Source of the DNA: Butyriboletus loyo
Taxonomy: Eukaryota; Basidiomycota; Agaricomycetes; Boletales; Boletaceae
Direction: 5' to 3'
DNA: 64,000 nucleotides
Assembly (NCBI GenBank): GCA_038093515.1
Contig: JBBPSI010000002.1
Span: forward strand, 605,858 to 669,857
This document shows, one piece after another, positions 47,524 to 57,665 of the stretch (the stretch's first letter is position 1; every line of letters starts with the position of its first letter). The translations under genes were made by a program, and so were the position numbers. The notes under the pieces are model-generated. The model ran no database searches. It saw only the letters and a program-made list of their open reading frames with translations, and had not been told where the DNA came from.

Positions 47524-48708
47524 ATGTCGATCGACCTGGAATGGCACAAACTCGACTCGTCTCTCGCAAAGACGTTGGTCGACATCCTCAACAAACAACT
47601 CGCTCACACCCAACGGCCGTCCTTCATCGGACCCATCGAAATCACAGGACTCGACTTTGGCACGAACCCGCCCGACGTCGAACTCGTGGACCTCCGCGAC
47701 ATACATCGCGATTTCCTCGAAGACGATTCGGACGCCGAGTCTGAGCAGGACAACGTCAAGGTGACAGAGGGTGCGGAGGGGGAGGACGAAGACGAGGATG
47801 GGTTCGAGTGGGTGTCAAGAAGAGCTGCGCGACGTGGACTGGCGGAGGATACGCTTGCCTATCACCATCTCCCGCCACACGTTCGGTATGGGCGAGGTCC
47901 AGCCATGGACCTCTTTGCGTCGACGCCTGCGTTGTATCCAGGTCCAGGTCCGGGCCTTGGTTCAGGCTCATCGCGGGATGTGTGGAGTGCTGGCGCGATG
48001 CCTATGAACAGGAGCATGCCGAGCTTGGGCGATTTCAGACCTGCTTTCGCACCTAGACCATCGTCTGCCGTGTTTCACATTGGCCCGCTCACGTCGTCCC
48101 CCAAGGAAGCGGGTTCGCTCCACGAATCAACGTCGTCCGTAGCCGCGTGCCATCCGACGACGACGCTGCATGCATCGCCGGACCTACCACCATCACCACC
48201 ATCACCAGATCAGCAGCAGGCACGACCAGATCTCCAGTTACACCTCCATCTAAATTGGCACTCGAATCTTCGCTTGACGCTCACGACTTCGTTGCTCATC
48301 AATTATCCCTCTCCGTCTTTCATGTCGTTGCCGATCAAACTCTCCGTGACGGGTCTCGTGTTCAATGGTGAAGTCGCACTCGCGTATGAGGGCAGTCGTG
48401 GTCGTGTTCATATATGCATCCTGGACGAACTGGACCCATATGGGCCTGCTTGTCGACGAGAACGGAGCCAGTCAAGTACACCACCGGATGTTGATGATGA
48501 TACAGGGGGGAGACGAGAGGGAAAGCCTCTGCCAGTCGGCCAGCGTTTGTTGCCATCCATATTGATCGAAAGCGAGATCGGCCAGGCAGACAAACATGTG
48601 TTGAAGAATGTGACGCGGGTCGAGCGATTCATTCAGGATGTCATACGGAAAACTGTCGAGGAAGAGTTGGTGTTCCCAAACTTTCATACCCTCATCATGG
48701 GCGACTAG
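47524..48708 (+). CDS. MDM12: ERMES subunit MDM12
   Basis: Intronless, 394 residues. The N terminus MSIDLEWHKLDSSLAKTLVD is typical of Mdm12. FIGPIEITGLDFGTNPPDVE and DLRDIHRDFLEDD follow, then a long low-complexity insert, and the second half of the SMP domain (LNWHSNLRLTLTTSLLINYP, FMSLPIKLSVTGLVFNGEVA, VERFIQDVIRKTVEEELVFP). Known role: ER-mitochondria lipid-transfer complex with Mmm1, Mdm34 and Mdm10. The product of PGS1, 5 kb away, acts in mitochondrial lipid synthesis, but I infer no link. It converges with ELP3, with 66 bp between stops. Confidence 0.95.
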   Translation: MSIDLEWHKLDSSLAKTLVDILNKQLAHTQRPSFIGPIEITGLDFGTNPPDVELVDLRDIHRDFLEDDSDAESEQDNVKVTEGAEGEDEDEDGFEWVSRRAARRGLAEDTLAYHHLPPHVRYGRGPAMDLFASTPALYPGPGPGLGSGSSRDVWSAGAMPMNRSMPSLGDFRPAFAPRPSSAVFHIGPLTSSPKEAGSLHESTSSVAACHPTTTLHASPDLPPSPPSPDQQQARPDLQLHLHLNWHSNLRLTLTTSLLINYPSPSFMSLPIKLSVTGLVFNGEVALAYEGSRGRVHICILDELDPYGPACRRERSQSSTPPDVDDDTGGRREGKPLPVGQRLLPSILIESEIGQADKHVLKNVTRVERFIQDVIRKTVEEELVFPNFHTLIMGD

Positions 48709-48774
48709 CCACCATAGGGCAACGCGTAGAATCGTATAGGTAGAAATACAACACAGGTGTACAGCGCGTACTTG

Positions 48775-50792
48775 TCATACAAGTGATTTGTTCATGTATG
48801 GGCCATCGAGCTTGTAGCCAAGCTTTCGATAATAGTCTCGTGTACCAACGCCTACATGTACCTTGTCAATAAATCATCCGTTGAATGAGTAACGGCTTAC
48901 CCGAAATAACAGCCAGTTTTACACTCCCATGCTCCTCCCTTGCTATCCGTTCTGCCTCCTCCATCAACAACGTGCCAAAGCCCTGATGCTGGAACTTGGT
49001 CGGATCACGACCGTGCACCGGTACTGCTGTCCCATAGACGTGTAGTTCTCTCACTATACTCGACCCGCCCTCCGCGCCCTCCTTGCGAGCTAGCTCCGGT
49101 CTGAATGTGCCTTCATCTGAGCATTTACGGAGACGCAAGAGCCCGACGAGAATGTCGCGTTCAGGGTCTTCATAAGACAGAAATGTTTCCCATCCACCGT
49201 TGGCCGTATAGTCCCGACGGAGAAGCTCCACCGATTCTGGGCGAACCTTGTGGTGGATTTCGTGGATCTACAGATAGCATGAGTTCGTACAGGCTCGTGT
49301 GATAATATAGAAGGGCTTACACCGACTTCACGGAAGCGTACATCTCGACATTCCGCACCAAAATCTTTCATGCGATTTAGAGCGAGTTCCCGCAAGTTCC
49401 CCGAGTTTTCACAACCACTCGTTACAAGAGGGAGTGGTATATCTCTGTAAATAGATCAGTAACATTCTATTCGGAGAACGATATCGACCAAAATGTTGGG
49501 TGTGTAATTCTTGTATCGCCCAGTACGCCAAAGCTCGTACAGACCGGTTCCACGAATTACAAGTGTCGGATATATTTTAAGACCATCGCTTCTAAAGGCA
49601 GGGTTTTCGAAATACTCCTTGAATTGTTCAAGATCTCTCTCGAGTCCAACGTTTGGGAGGTCGGGCATCATATGTGCGACAACCTTAAAGCCTGCATCTT
49701 TTGCGAGATGGAAAGACTCAGATACTGCTCGGACTGTGTGCCCTCGGTTGGTGTCCCTCGCGACATCCTCGTAAACGGACTGTACTCCAATCTCTAGACG
49801 AGTGCATCCATAGCGGAGCATCTGACTGTAATCGCAAATGGTTAGACATCGTCTTCGGTCAAGGTCAGTAATGAGGCTTGCCTGAGATGAGGTCGGAGGC
49901 AGTAGTCTGGTCGGGTTTCAATGGTGATACCAATGGCTTTTGATTTGCTCTGCTCCGAGTAACGAACTGCTTCGTCGACGTCTAGACCAGTAAATCCTGA
50001 GAGGGCATTGTGTAGCTGAGCAATAAATTTAGTGCGGTAGTCCTCTGGCATGCTCATGAACGTGCCGCCCATAACGATAAATTCGACCTGGGTGGCGTAG
50101 TTTGTATGGACATCCACAGCCTAGAAGAGTAACGCACGGACCTTGTCAACACTGTGACCAAGGGCTTTCAATTGTTCAACGCGGTTACGCGTTTGTTCAT
50201 ATGGGTCATAACGGGCTCGGATGGCACGCATGCTCGTAGGCTCATATCCAGTGTAGCTTTGGGTGCTATAGTCGAAGTCGGAGTCAGGTCCACCCGGACA
50301 ATATCTGTATTGGGCGCCAGCAATCAAGGGATAGGTCACTTCTAACATCAAACGCACTCACACACAAATATTCCCTGTCATGGCAATGTGCGGACATCGA
50401 TGGGGCTTGCACATGACCGCGACCACCGCAATCTAACAAGAAACGAATAAGCGCAGTGTCGGATAGACGAGAACAAACGCACCCCACTCGCAGTCCGTAT
50501 CGGTCTCGCACGGAGCTTCGGGAGGAGCGCCTGCTTGTAGCCGTCCGGAATCGCACTGATAATGTCGACGAGTCTGGGGACACCTCCAAAGCCGAACTTT
50601 TTCGACATCTTGGCGCGAAGCTCGTTTAGAGAGACAATTGCGCTAGCGTCGTGCGATCTGATCAACTCTGCAGCGATCGCCGAGGTGACTCGTAGCAGGA
50701 TTTCGGCCTGCGACGGCCCTTCCGAGCGGGTTAATCGAGGTTAGGGAGGGTGTGCGTAGAGATTTACCGTCAGCTTTGGTCCCGACGACCAT
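48775..50792 (-). CDS. ELP3: Elongator catalytic subunit ELP3, frame interrupted
   Basis: Exons 50768-50792, 50483-50718, 50362-50432, 50142-50304, 49882-50087, 49825 to about 49460, 49321-49444, 48901-49267 and 48775-48851. Radical-SAM part: [39 protein letters not shown] and GVQSVYEDV. Acetyltransferase part: [39 protein letters not shown] and [14 protein letters not shown]. Known role: first step of mcm5U34 formation in tRNA. Between NILVDIV and RDIPLPLV the conserved segment ILALVPPWTRVYRVQ is missing. In its place are 21-odd bases with TGA at 49456-49458, and no GT donor restores frame. The intron after exon 5 has a GC donor. It diverges from SLM3 across 94 bp. Confidence 0.9.
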
Positions 50793-50886
50793 CTCTGGTC
50801 TGTGTTGGAGTTGCTCCGGAATGAGATGCGAAGTCTGTCACACTCATTCCGTTCCGTTTGAGTCACGCCGCGGAGGGTTCATTGAC

Positions 50887-52519
50887 ATGCTCAGGCTCAA
50901 CGTTTGTGTCCGACGGTGTCCTGCAGATTGGAGACATTCATACGTACGAAACTATCATGCGGGCTCAACCACTCCATCAAAAGGAGACAAAGGCATGTCA
51001 ATTAGCCAAGTATCCTCTCCGAGGTTTTCTGATGTTCATACAGTTATTGTGGCAATGTCTGGAGGAGTCGACTCCTCTGTGACCGCAAAAATCTTAGCTG
51101 ATCCCTCGAACGTTAGTCCACTCATCTCTCATTACATTACCGTTAATTATGTTGCTCAGGGACACGACCTCTCTGCAGTCTTCATGCGGAATTGGGACAC
51201 GCGCGACGAATCCGGGTCAGACGACGGATGCGAGTGGAAGCAGGACTGGGAGGACGTGCAGAGAGTCTGTCAGATGCTCGATATACCCGTCAAGATGGTG
51301 CGTTCATGCTCCTCACGTCGAACAGAAGTTGCCTCACTAGAGAGCAGATTGATCTTAGTCGGGAATACTGGCTCCGAGTGTTTGAGCCATCCCTCAGAGA
51401 TTGGGCTTCGGGACTTTCACCGAATCCCGATGTTTGGTGCAACAAGTAAGAGCTGCTTGTCCTATCCAGCTTTCTTCTTGCCCACCCTGATTGACACAGG
51501 GAAGTCAAATTTGGTGCCCTTTTAGACAGTCTTACGAAGGACACTGCCTTCTCAAATGCATGGCTTGCAACTGGTACCTGTCCTCTCCGAACCACGCTAC
51601 TCGGCATTCCTTACCATCGCCATGACAGGACACTATGCCCGCAAGACTTGGGATACAAGTGATCATCTCGCCAAGCCACGTCCCATGCTCAGGAAACCCT
51701 TGGACTCGACCAAAGATCAAACATACTACTTATCCTCTATCCCCGAAAACAGCCTCTCGCGTGCCCTGTTCCCTCTTTCTCAATTGACAAAGGCCCAGGT
51801 GCGGAATCTTGCTACCGAGTGGAAGCTACCGACAGCAACCAGAGATGAGAGCATGGGTCTCTGTTTTATTGGAGAACGAAGGAGATTTAGCGAATTTATA
51901 TGTAAATTCCTTTTGTGTCTTGCTCATTGTCATGAGCTCGAATCTTTTCAGCACAATACATCGTTCCCAAGGCTGGGCCAATTGTGGATATGACCACCGG
52001 AAAGCAAGCAGGCGTTCATCAGGGACTATGGAGTTATACGATTGGTCAAGGGGCTAAAATCAGTGGCATGCCGCAAAGAATGTTTGTGGCCAAGAAAGAT
52101 CCAGAGACAAACACCATCTTCATTGTGCCTGGGGCGTAAGTCGTGCTATTCGTTTACCTGCCGCTTCACTTAATGTTTGACAGGGACCACCCAGCGTTGT
52201 ACGTCGAGAGTATCCGCGTTCGCGACTTTCGTTGGATATGGGCGGATGATGAGCCTCGAGAAGTATCACAGCCTTCTGGCCTGGAAGCGCGCGTAAAGTA
52301 TCGACATTGCATGTCCGATGTGCCGTGTTCTGTTCATCGGTGGGTCATGCAAGTCCTTGTTCAACTCGGCCATTGATCCCTCGCAGAGATACCCAAGGAT
52401 TAATACATATCATGTTTCGTACACCTCAAAAGGGCATCTCCCCCGGTCAGGTTGCAACCATTTACTCTGAAGACTGGTGTTTGGGTTGTGGTGTCATTGA
52501 TGAGGGCGTTCGGACTTGA
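50887..52519 (+). CDS. SLM3: Mitochondrial tRNA 2-thiouridylase
   Basis: Exons 50887-51111, 51160-51297, 51348-51445, 51500-51573, 51629-51901, 51952-52135, 52184-52339 and 52387-52519, 426 residues. A basic leader (MLRLNVCVRRCPADWRHSY) suits mitochondrial import. Then come the PP-loop VAMSGGVDSS (58-64 for SGGVDSS), FMRNWDTRDE, REYWLRVFEPSLRDW, NPDVWCNKEVKFG (catalytic Cys), GHYAR, KDQTYYLSSI, GLCFIGER (second Cys), GVHQGLWSYTIGQG, and a C-terminal beta barrel ending GVIDEG. Known role: s2U34 in mitochondrial tRNAs (MTU1/MnmA). The first intron is 48 nt and stop-free. Confidence 0.94.
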
Positions 52520-52581
52520 TTATATACATGTAACCAATTGATAATCGCGGAGCAGACTACATTAATTCTTTCCACACCGTC

Positions 52582-53489
52582 ATGAGAGCAGTCGTACAGC
52601 GCGTCACGTCCGCATCTGTCACCGGTACGCAATCCAAACAGACTCGCAGGGCAACCGCTTCACGTTTTCCCAGTCGATGGCAACGTGGTCTCAGGTATCT
52701 CAAGAGGACTGATGGTCCTCGTCGGTATCGGAACTGGTACACGTACACCTCCCACCAAAAAAAGACACCACTAAAACAAAACATCCCTTTCCGTAAGATA
52801 GACGACACCCCTACGGACGTTGACATCTTGTCCAAGAAAATGTGACTTTCGAACGGGATCCGAGATCGATCGCCTTAAGCTGATCGTGCAACAACAGACT
52901 CTCCTTGCGCGTCTTTTCGGACGCGAATGGTGCGATGTGGAAGACGAGCGTCAAGGACATTGCGGGCGAGATCCTCTGCGTGTCTCAATTCACGCTCTTG
53001 GCAAATACGACCAAGGGGAACAAGCCGGATTTTCATAGGGCGATGGTACGTCCGGTCAGAGCTGTTCCTCATCGTATCACCTTTGCAAACGTGTTTGGGC
53101 AGTCCACGGGATCGTCGCGTCAGCTGTATGGCGTATTTTTGGACAAGATGAAGCAGTTGTATATCCCGGATCGCATCAAAGGTATGCTTTGGAGATTCTA
53201 CACGATGCGATGACTCACAAGGTATGTATAGACGGTCAGTTTGGTGCCAGGATGGATGTGAGTTTGACAAACGAAGTACGATTGCAGTGGGCCAGCGTAT
53301 CGCACTTGGACTGACTTTGTATGCATCTCGCAATAGGGCCCCGTCACGTTCACCCTCGATACCAGAAAATTTGAGTACGTCACGCCTCCTAATGATGGCG
53401 GCGAGAAGGAAAAGAAGAAAGTAAAAAGTGATTTGCCTAGACCTGCAGAACCAACGCGACCCATCCCAGCTTCTGGCGGAGAGTCGTGA
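52582..53489 (+). CDS. DTD1: D-aminoacyl-tRNA deacylase
   Basis: Exons 52582-52624, 52674-52736, 52802-52841, 52898-53045, 53103-53181, 53232-53275 and 53337-53489, 189 residues. Seen: [44 protein letters not shown], the active-site motif [32 protein letters not shown], and the second motif [12 protein letters not shown] with the Gly-Pro pair. The last 40 residues are a Lys/Pro-rich extension. Known role: hydrolyses D-aminoacyl-tRNA and glycyl-tRNA(Ala) errors. It follows SLM3 head-to-tail with 62 bp between. Confidence 0.93.
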
Positions 53490-53670
53490 GTGGCGACAGT
53501 TTTGCTTTGACACGGTCAATCCCTGGGAGTCTGGTTTAAATGAGATTGCATTCGTGCCGTACCCCGAACGAGCGCGCTACGTATACCGCCGTCAGGTCGC
53601 AAAAGACATACTCATGCCCAGGCAGCAAGAAGGGTATTTGGTGAGATGGGAGTGAAGGAATAAAATCGAG

Positions 53671-55276
53671 TCACAGCATCCCACCGACTAGACCGACGAT
53701 CGCTTTCGTTCTCCAACGAACCTTTCTATCGGCCCCTCTCCAGGGCCCTGCCCATCGTCGCAAGTTGCGTACCTCCTCACCCAGGGTTTGCCGTAACGCT
53801 TGTGAGGACGTGACCATCACAAAGGAAAGTTCGGTGTCGAGGTTTGCGGACCGTGAGTTCAGATTTGTCGAGCCAAACATTGTCAACATGGGCGGGCTGT
53901 CTTTGGAAGGAGATAGCCAGATACCTGGACAGCATGAGCATACCCGCGACAGTTCGAGAGTGACGGAAACTACCTTTGGCGTGGTATGTCCAGGCTTGTC
54001 GTTCCCACTCTGAAAGGGTGACAGCATCGTCGCGTTGATGGGATAGCCGGCCAGCCGCACGAACTGCACGCATAAACCTCTGCTCTAATAAAGTATAACC
54101 CTCGGGGATGAGACCAGACAATCCGCGGGAACCATAGAAGCCGTTTGCCTGCAATAAATTAGCAAGACATGGGAAATGGGAGGGCACATGCCAGCACCTT
54201 TGGGCTTGCAGCGATGACCTCACATGCAGCGGGAGATTCAAGAAGCATATCTTGATAGGGTTTGTAAAGGCCGAAATAGCCACTGGTCCAAGCCATGGCA
54301 GGGGTGGGTCCGTGGTTGGAGCGCTGAGATGCCAGGTGATCGAAGAGGATTGACAAGGTGCGTTCTTCTTCGCGGATCTTGAACTGGCCACCTTGTATGA
54401 CGGGAAATAGGACCGTGTCGTGGGTAGAAGGCACGGATGTCAGACGGGAAGCCTGGAATTGGACCAGTGCGTCGTGGACCTTGGACTGGATCTTCCAAGG
54501 CTGGATGGATGGGTCAGGCCATTGTACTACGGGGGCGTCTGCGCCGGGTGAGGAAGAAATATGATACGAAAAGGAAGATATGAGTTGTAGAAAGGAGAAG
54601 CAGTAATCAGCAAGCGTTGGTTGAGCTGTGAAATGGATGTAGCGGTCTTGCCGATTGGTAAAGTAGGATCTATTGAGGTTGGCACTGCGGTGCCAGTCAG
54701 CTCGACCAGGAGCAAGGATTGGAAAGACTCGCCCGCTGATGATGACGTCGTCGTCGGCGCCGTATACTTTAGCGTGCCAAGTTCCCCAGCCCTCGTTGAA
54801 GCGGGGAGGGACGACTGTGGAGATAGGGCCGCTGAGTTTTGGGCTACGAAAGAGAGAGAGATGGACCCTGGAGGGGTGGGCGCGCAAAAGGGGGAGGAGG
54901 GCGAGAACAGGGGAATGCGGGCCGGGTCGAGTGGAACGGTTGTAGTCGAGGGTGAGGTGGAGGTGGAGACGGTTGTTCTGGCGTAGGGCTGTGTCGAGGG
55001 ATGCTAGCTGGCACGGGTGAGAGGACGCGAAGGCGTGATGGGAGAACACGGACCAGGTGGTGCTCGGACGGGCCGATGTAGAGGGAGGAGAGAAAGATGC
55101 GACGTTTGGCGCGACGGATGATGTCCTGGTGGGTGTGAGCGACGGTGCAGAGATGGGGTGAATGCACGCACGATGAGGGACGAGTAGAACGCGGGTGGGG
55201 CGTCGAGGACGCGGACGGCGGTGGCGGGGAGCGGAATGGCGGGCTGAGTGGCAGCAAGCAAGTTGAGGAGAGACAT
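53671..55276 (-). CDS. PGS1: Phosphatidylglycerophosphate synthase
   Basis: Exons 55172-55276, 55054-55125, 54733-55007, 54198-54684, 53974-54148 and 53671-53924, 455 residues. Phospholipase-D fold with two HKD-type motifs: WHAKVYGADDDVIISGANLN (H-x-K-x4-D) and the degenerate second copy GSTNLNSRSANLDTELSFV. DIIRRAKRRIFLSSLYIG and SYFTNRQDRYIHF are also diagnostic. Known role: makes PGP from CDP-DAG and glycerol-3-phosphate in mitochondria, the first step to cardiolipin. The third intron (54685-54732) starts GCGAGT, is 48 nt without stops, and cuts the first HKD motif. Start at 55276 (MSLLNLLAATQP). Confidence 0.93.
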
Positions 55277-55336
55277 GATGACTAAGCGAGTATATGGGGT
55301 GGACAAGAGCGCACTGTCATCACCGTCCATAACACG
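55277..55336. promoter_or_regulatory. 60-bp space between PGS1 and the Asi-like gene
   Basis: Divergent start codons 60 bp apart. No core element was recognised. Confidence 0.4.
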
Positions 55337-57665
55337 ATGGCCACCAACGCGAGCGGACCCAGCGCTCTCTCGTTCCCCTCTCGCTTCATCGCACGCATCC
55401 GCAAGCTCAACGACTGGCTCGACCACGCTCATCCATTCAGCACCGCCCGTGTGCACGACCCCGTCCTCATTGCCCGCACACCGCCCCCCGCCCTCTCTCC
55501 TCTCCCCGGGCCTTGGGGCTTTCTCACCTCGGGTTACATAGTCGGTCTCGTCGTCATGGTATTCCCAATCCCTATCTCCCCCGCATCTATTCTCACCCAT
55601 CCCAGGCCGTCCTCATGCATCGCATACAGAACATCGTCGTCCCACCCCGCCACAGAGCACTTCGCTTCCCTCCGCCATCGCGCCACAGATGGTTCTTCCA
55701 CGTCGCATATCGTGCCATATTTCCTCTCGATCTCTCCTCCTCTTTCGTTCGTCTCGCTCTCCGTTTTCCCTCCCTCTACTTCTTATCAAAGTCACTCCTG
55801 CTCTGGTCCATAACCCTTGCTCAGACGGCACACAAATTCCCGTCCTACAATTCGCCCTGGTTTCGCTCCCTCGCTCCATGGGCTGCACAGCACGACACCC
55901 CAACGCTCTGCTGGTTCACGTTTTGTTCCGTCTGTGGTGCCCTCTGTGTCGAAGCTCTTATCCGTGGTTTGGAGGGGACACACAGCAATGCTTCCCCGTT
56001 CAATCTCGTATGTCATCCTGCTGCATGTCTCTCTTAGATAACCCGTGTTACTCATTTATCACCACACCCCCTCAGTTCGGTTATGCCTTTCTATTGCATA
56101 TTTACTCATCCCCGATGACACACGGCTCAAAATCGCAAGGTCTTCCGCCCCGCCCCGATAAACATGTCGTGTTCACCATCATTCTCCCTCTCTTACAAGT
56201 TTGTCCCCAACTCTCTTTCCCTCTGCCGAGAAACTCAATCCCCATCCTAGCTCACAATTGTACACTGTCTCGGAATAAAACAGACGTGGTCAAACCACCG
56301 CCTCATCCCTTCTGCATTTGCATCCATCATCGCCCTCATCCATTTCCATTGGGTTCTCTGGTTCTCCGACTCTACTTATCCCCTCCTCAACTACATGCCC
56401 TGTCTCTTCGAATCTGCCCTCCTCTCTGTCACCTTTCTCGCAATCTTTCTCAACGGTCTCACACAGATCGTCGCAGAAGGTTCCGTCTCCCGCCCCCTAT
56501 TCGGCCATCATGCCGCTCTGTTGCCAAGGCTCGACGAAGACTTTTCCATCGCTCTCCTCCGTATGGGAACTGCGAGTCTCGAAACTTCCAGCGTAGCTGG
56601 CCTCGGAAACGAGGTCAGTGGTGTCACTCTCATGCCACCCCCTCCCGACCAGATAGAGGTCGGGACGGTCGCCCTGACCCGCTTTGGCGTCTCCTCCGTC
56701 TCTCACGCACACGAAGGTTACGGCAAGAACCGCCGAACGAAGAAAGGGCTTGCGAACGAGATCAAGAATGTCAAGGCAACTTCCAACGACGGCGATCTTT
56801 GGTTGGACCTCGCTTGGTATCGCGAATTTGTCAAGTTTACTGTCGGGGTGGCCCACTTTCTCAAACGACTGTATATCTTCTCCCGTGATTTCTTGAAATC
56901 CCCTCGCATGCGCTCCCTATCCTCTTCAGATATGGAGGACACCGTTCCTCCGGATGACTATTCACAAGGCGAGCGTGTAGACGGCCAAGATGTGTATGGT
57001 AGGTTTATTCGCGGAGAACAACTCAGCGACGATGAATACGACGAATACGAACCGACCTCGCGGTCCCGTTCAAACTCTGTCGAATCTGTGTCCTCTATTT
57101 CCGACAATGGAGAGAACACCGTGTATGATAATCAACTCGAAGCTGTTGGTCTATATTCAGACCTTTCCTCCACTGTCATGACATCGACATCAGCCTCCCA
57201 TTTATTGGCTCACCTCGCTGATCATTCGTCGACTCCCCTGACGCGACGACGTTTCAACCAATTGGTGTCCGGTTCCTCCTCCAGCCCGCTGTGCCAAGAT
57301 GCCAAGGATGGGTGGAGAGACGTGATACATGCGCGAAGACCAAGTGGTGTCACTTCGCGATCCGAAGATGCGCTTGATGAAGCGCGAAGGAACTGTGTTA
57401 TCTGCACAGCGGAGCCGCGTCGGATTATTTGTTGGCCGTGTCGGTGAGCACGCTTGGGGATTGCGCCGTTGAAGTTCGATTGACCTTGGCAGATGTCTTG
57501 CACTTTGCGATGACTGTCGAGAAAACTTGGCGTCTCGCTCATCTGTCTCCAAGCACACGTGTCCCTGTTGTCGAACAACGTAAGCGACGGATTCGATTAG
57601 TCTTGGTCGCCTTGTCTAACGGCATTGCTAGTGTGGAAGGATACTCCAAGATATATATTCCCTAG
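55337..57665 (+). CDS. Asi1/Asi3-like membrane RING ubiquitin ligase
   Basis: Exons 55337-55558, 55606-56007, 56076-56198, 56251-57443, 57493-57579 and 57632-57665, 686 residues. Several hydrophobic segments lie in the first half (GYIVGLVVMAVLMHR, FESALLSVTFLAIFLNGL). An acidic Ser-rich stretch with DDEYDEYEPTSRSRS follows. The C-terminal RING is CVICTAEPRRIICWPCRCLA then LCDDCRENL and CPCCR. The position normally held by His is Cys, as in yeast Asi1 and Asi3. The end EGYSKIYIP also fits that group. Known role in yeast: inner-nuclear-membrane ubiquitin ligase for misplaced proteins and Stp1/2 control. Function here is inferred from RING type and topology. Confidence 0.8.

Noticed and set aside
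53428..53655. 75-residue + strand frame after DTD1
   Set aside because: It overlaps the last DTD1 exon in another frame and has no homology that I recognise.
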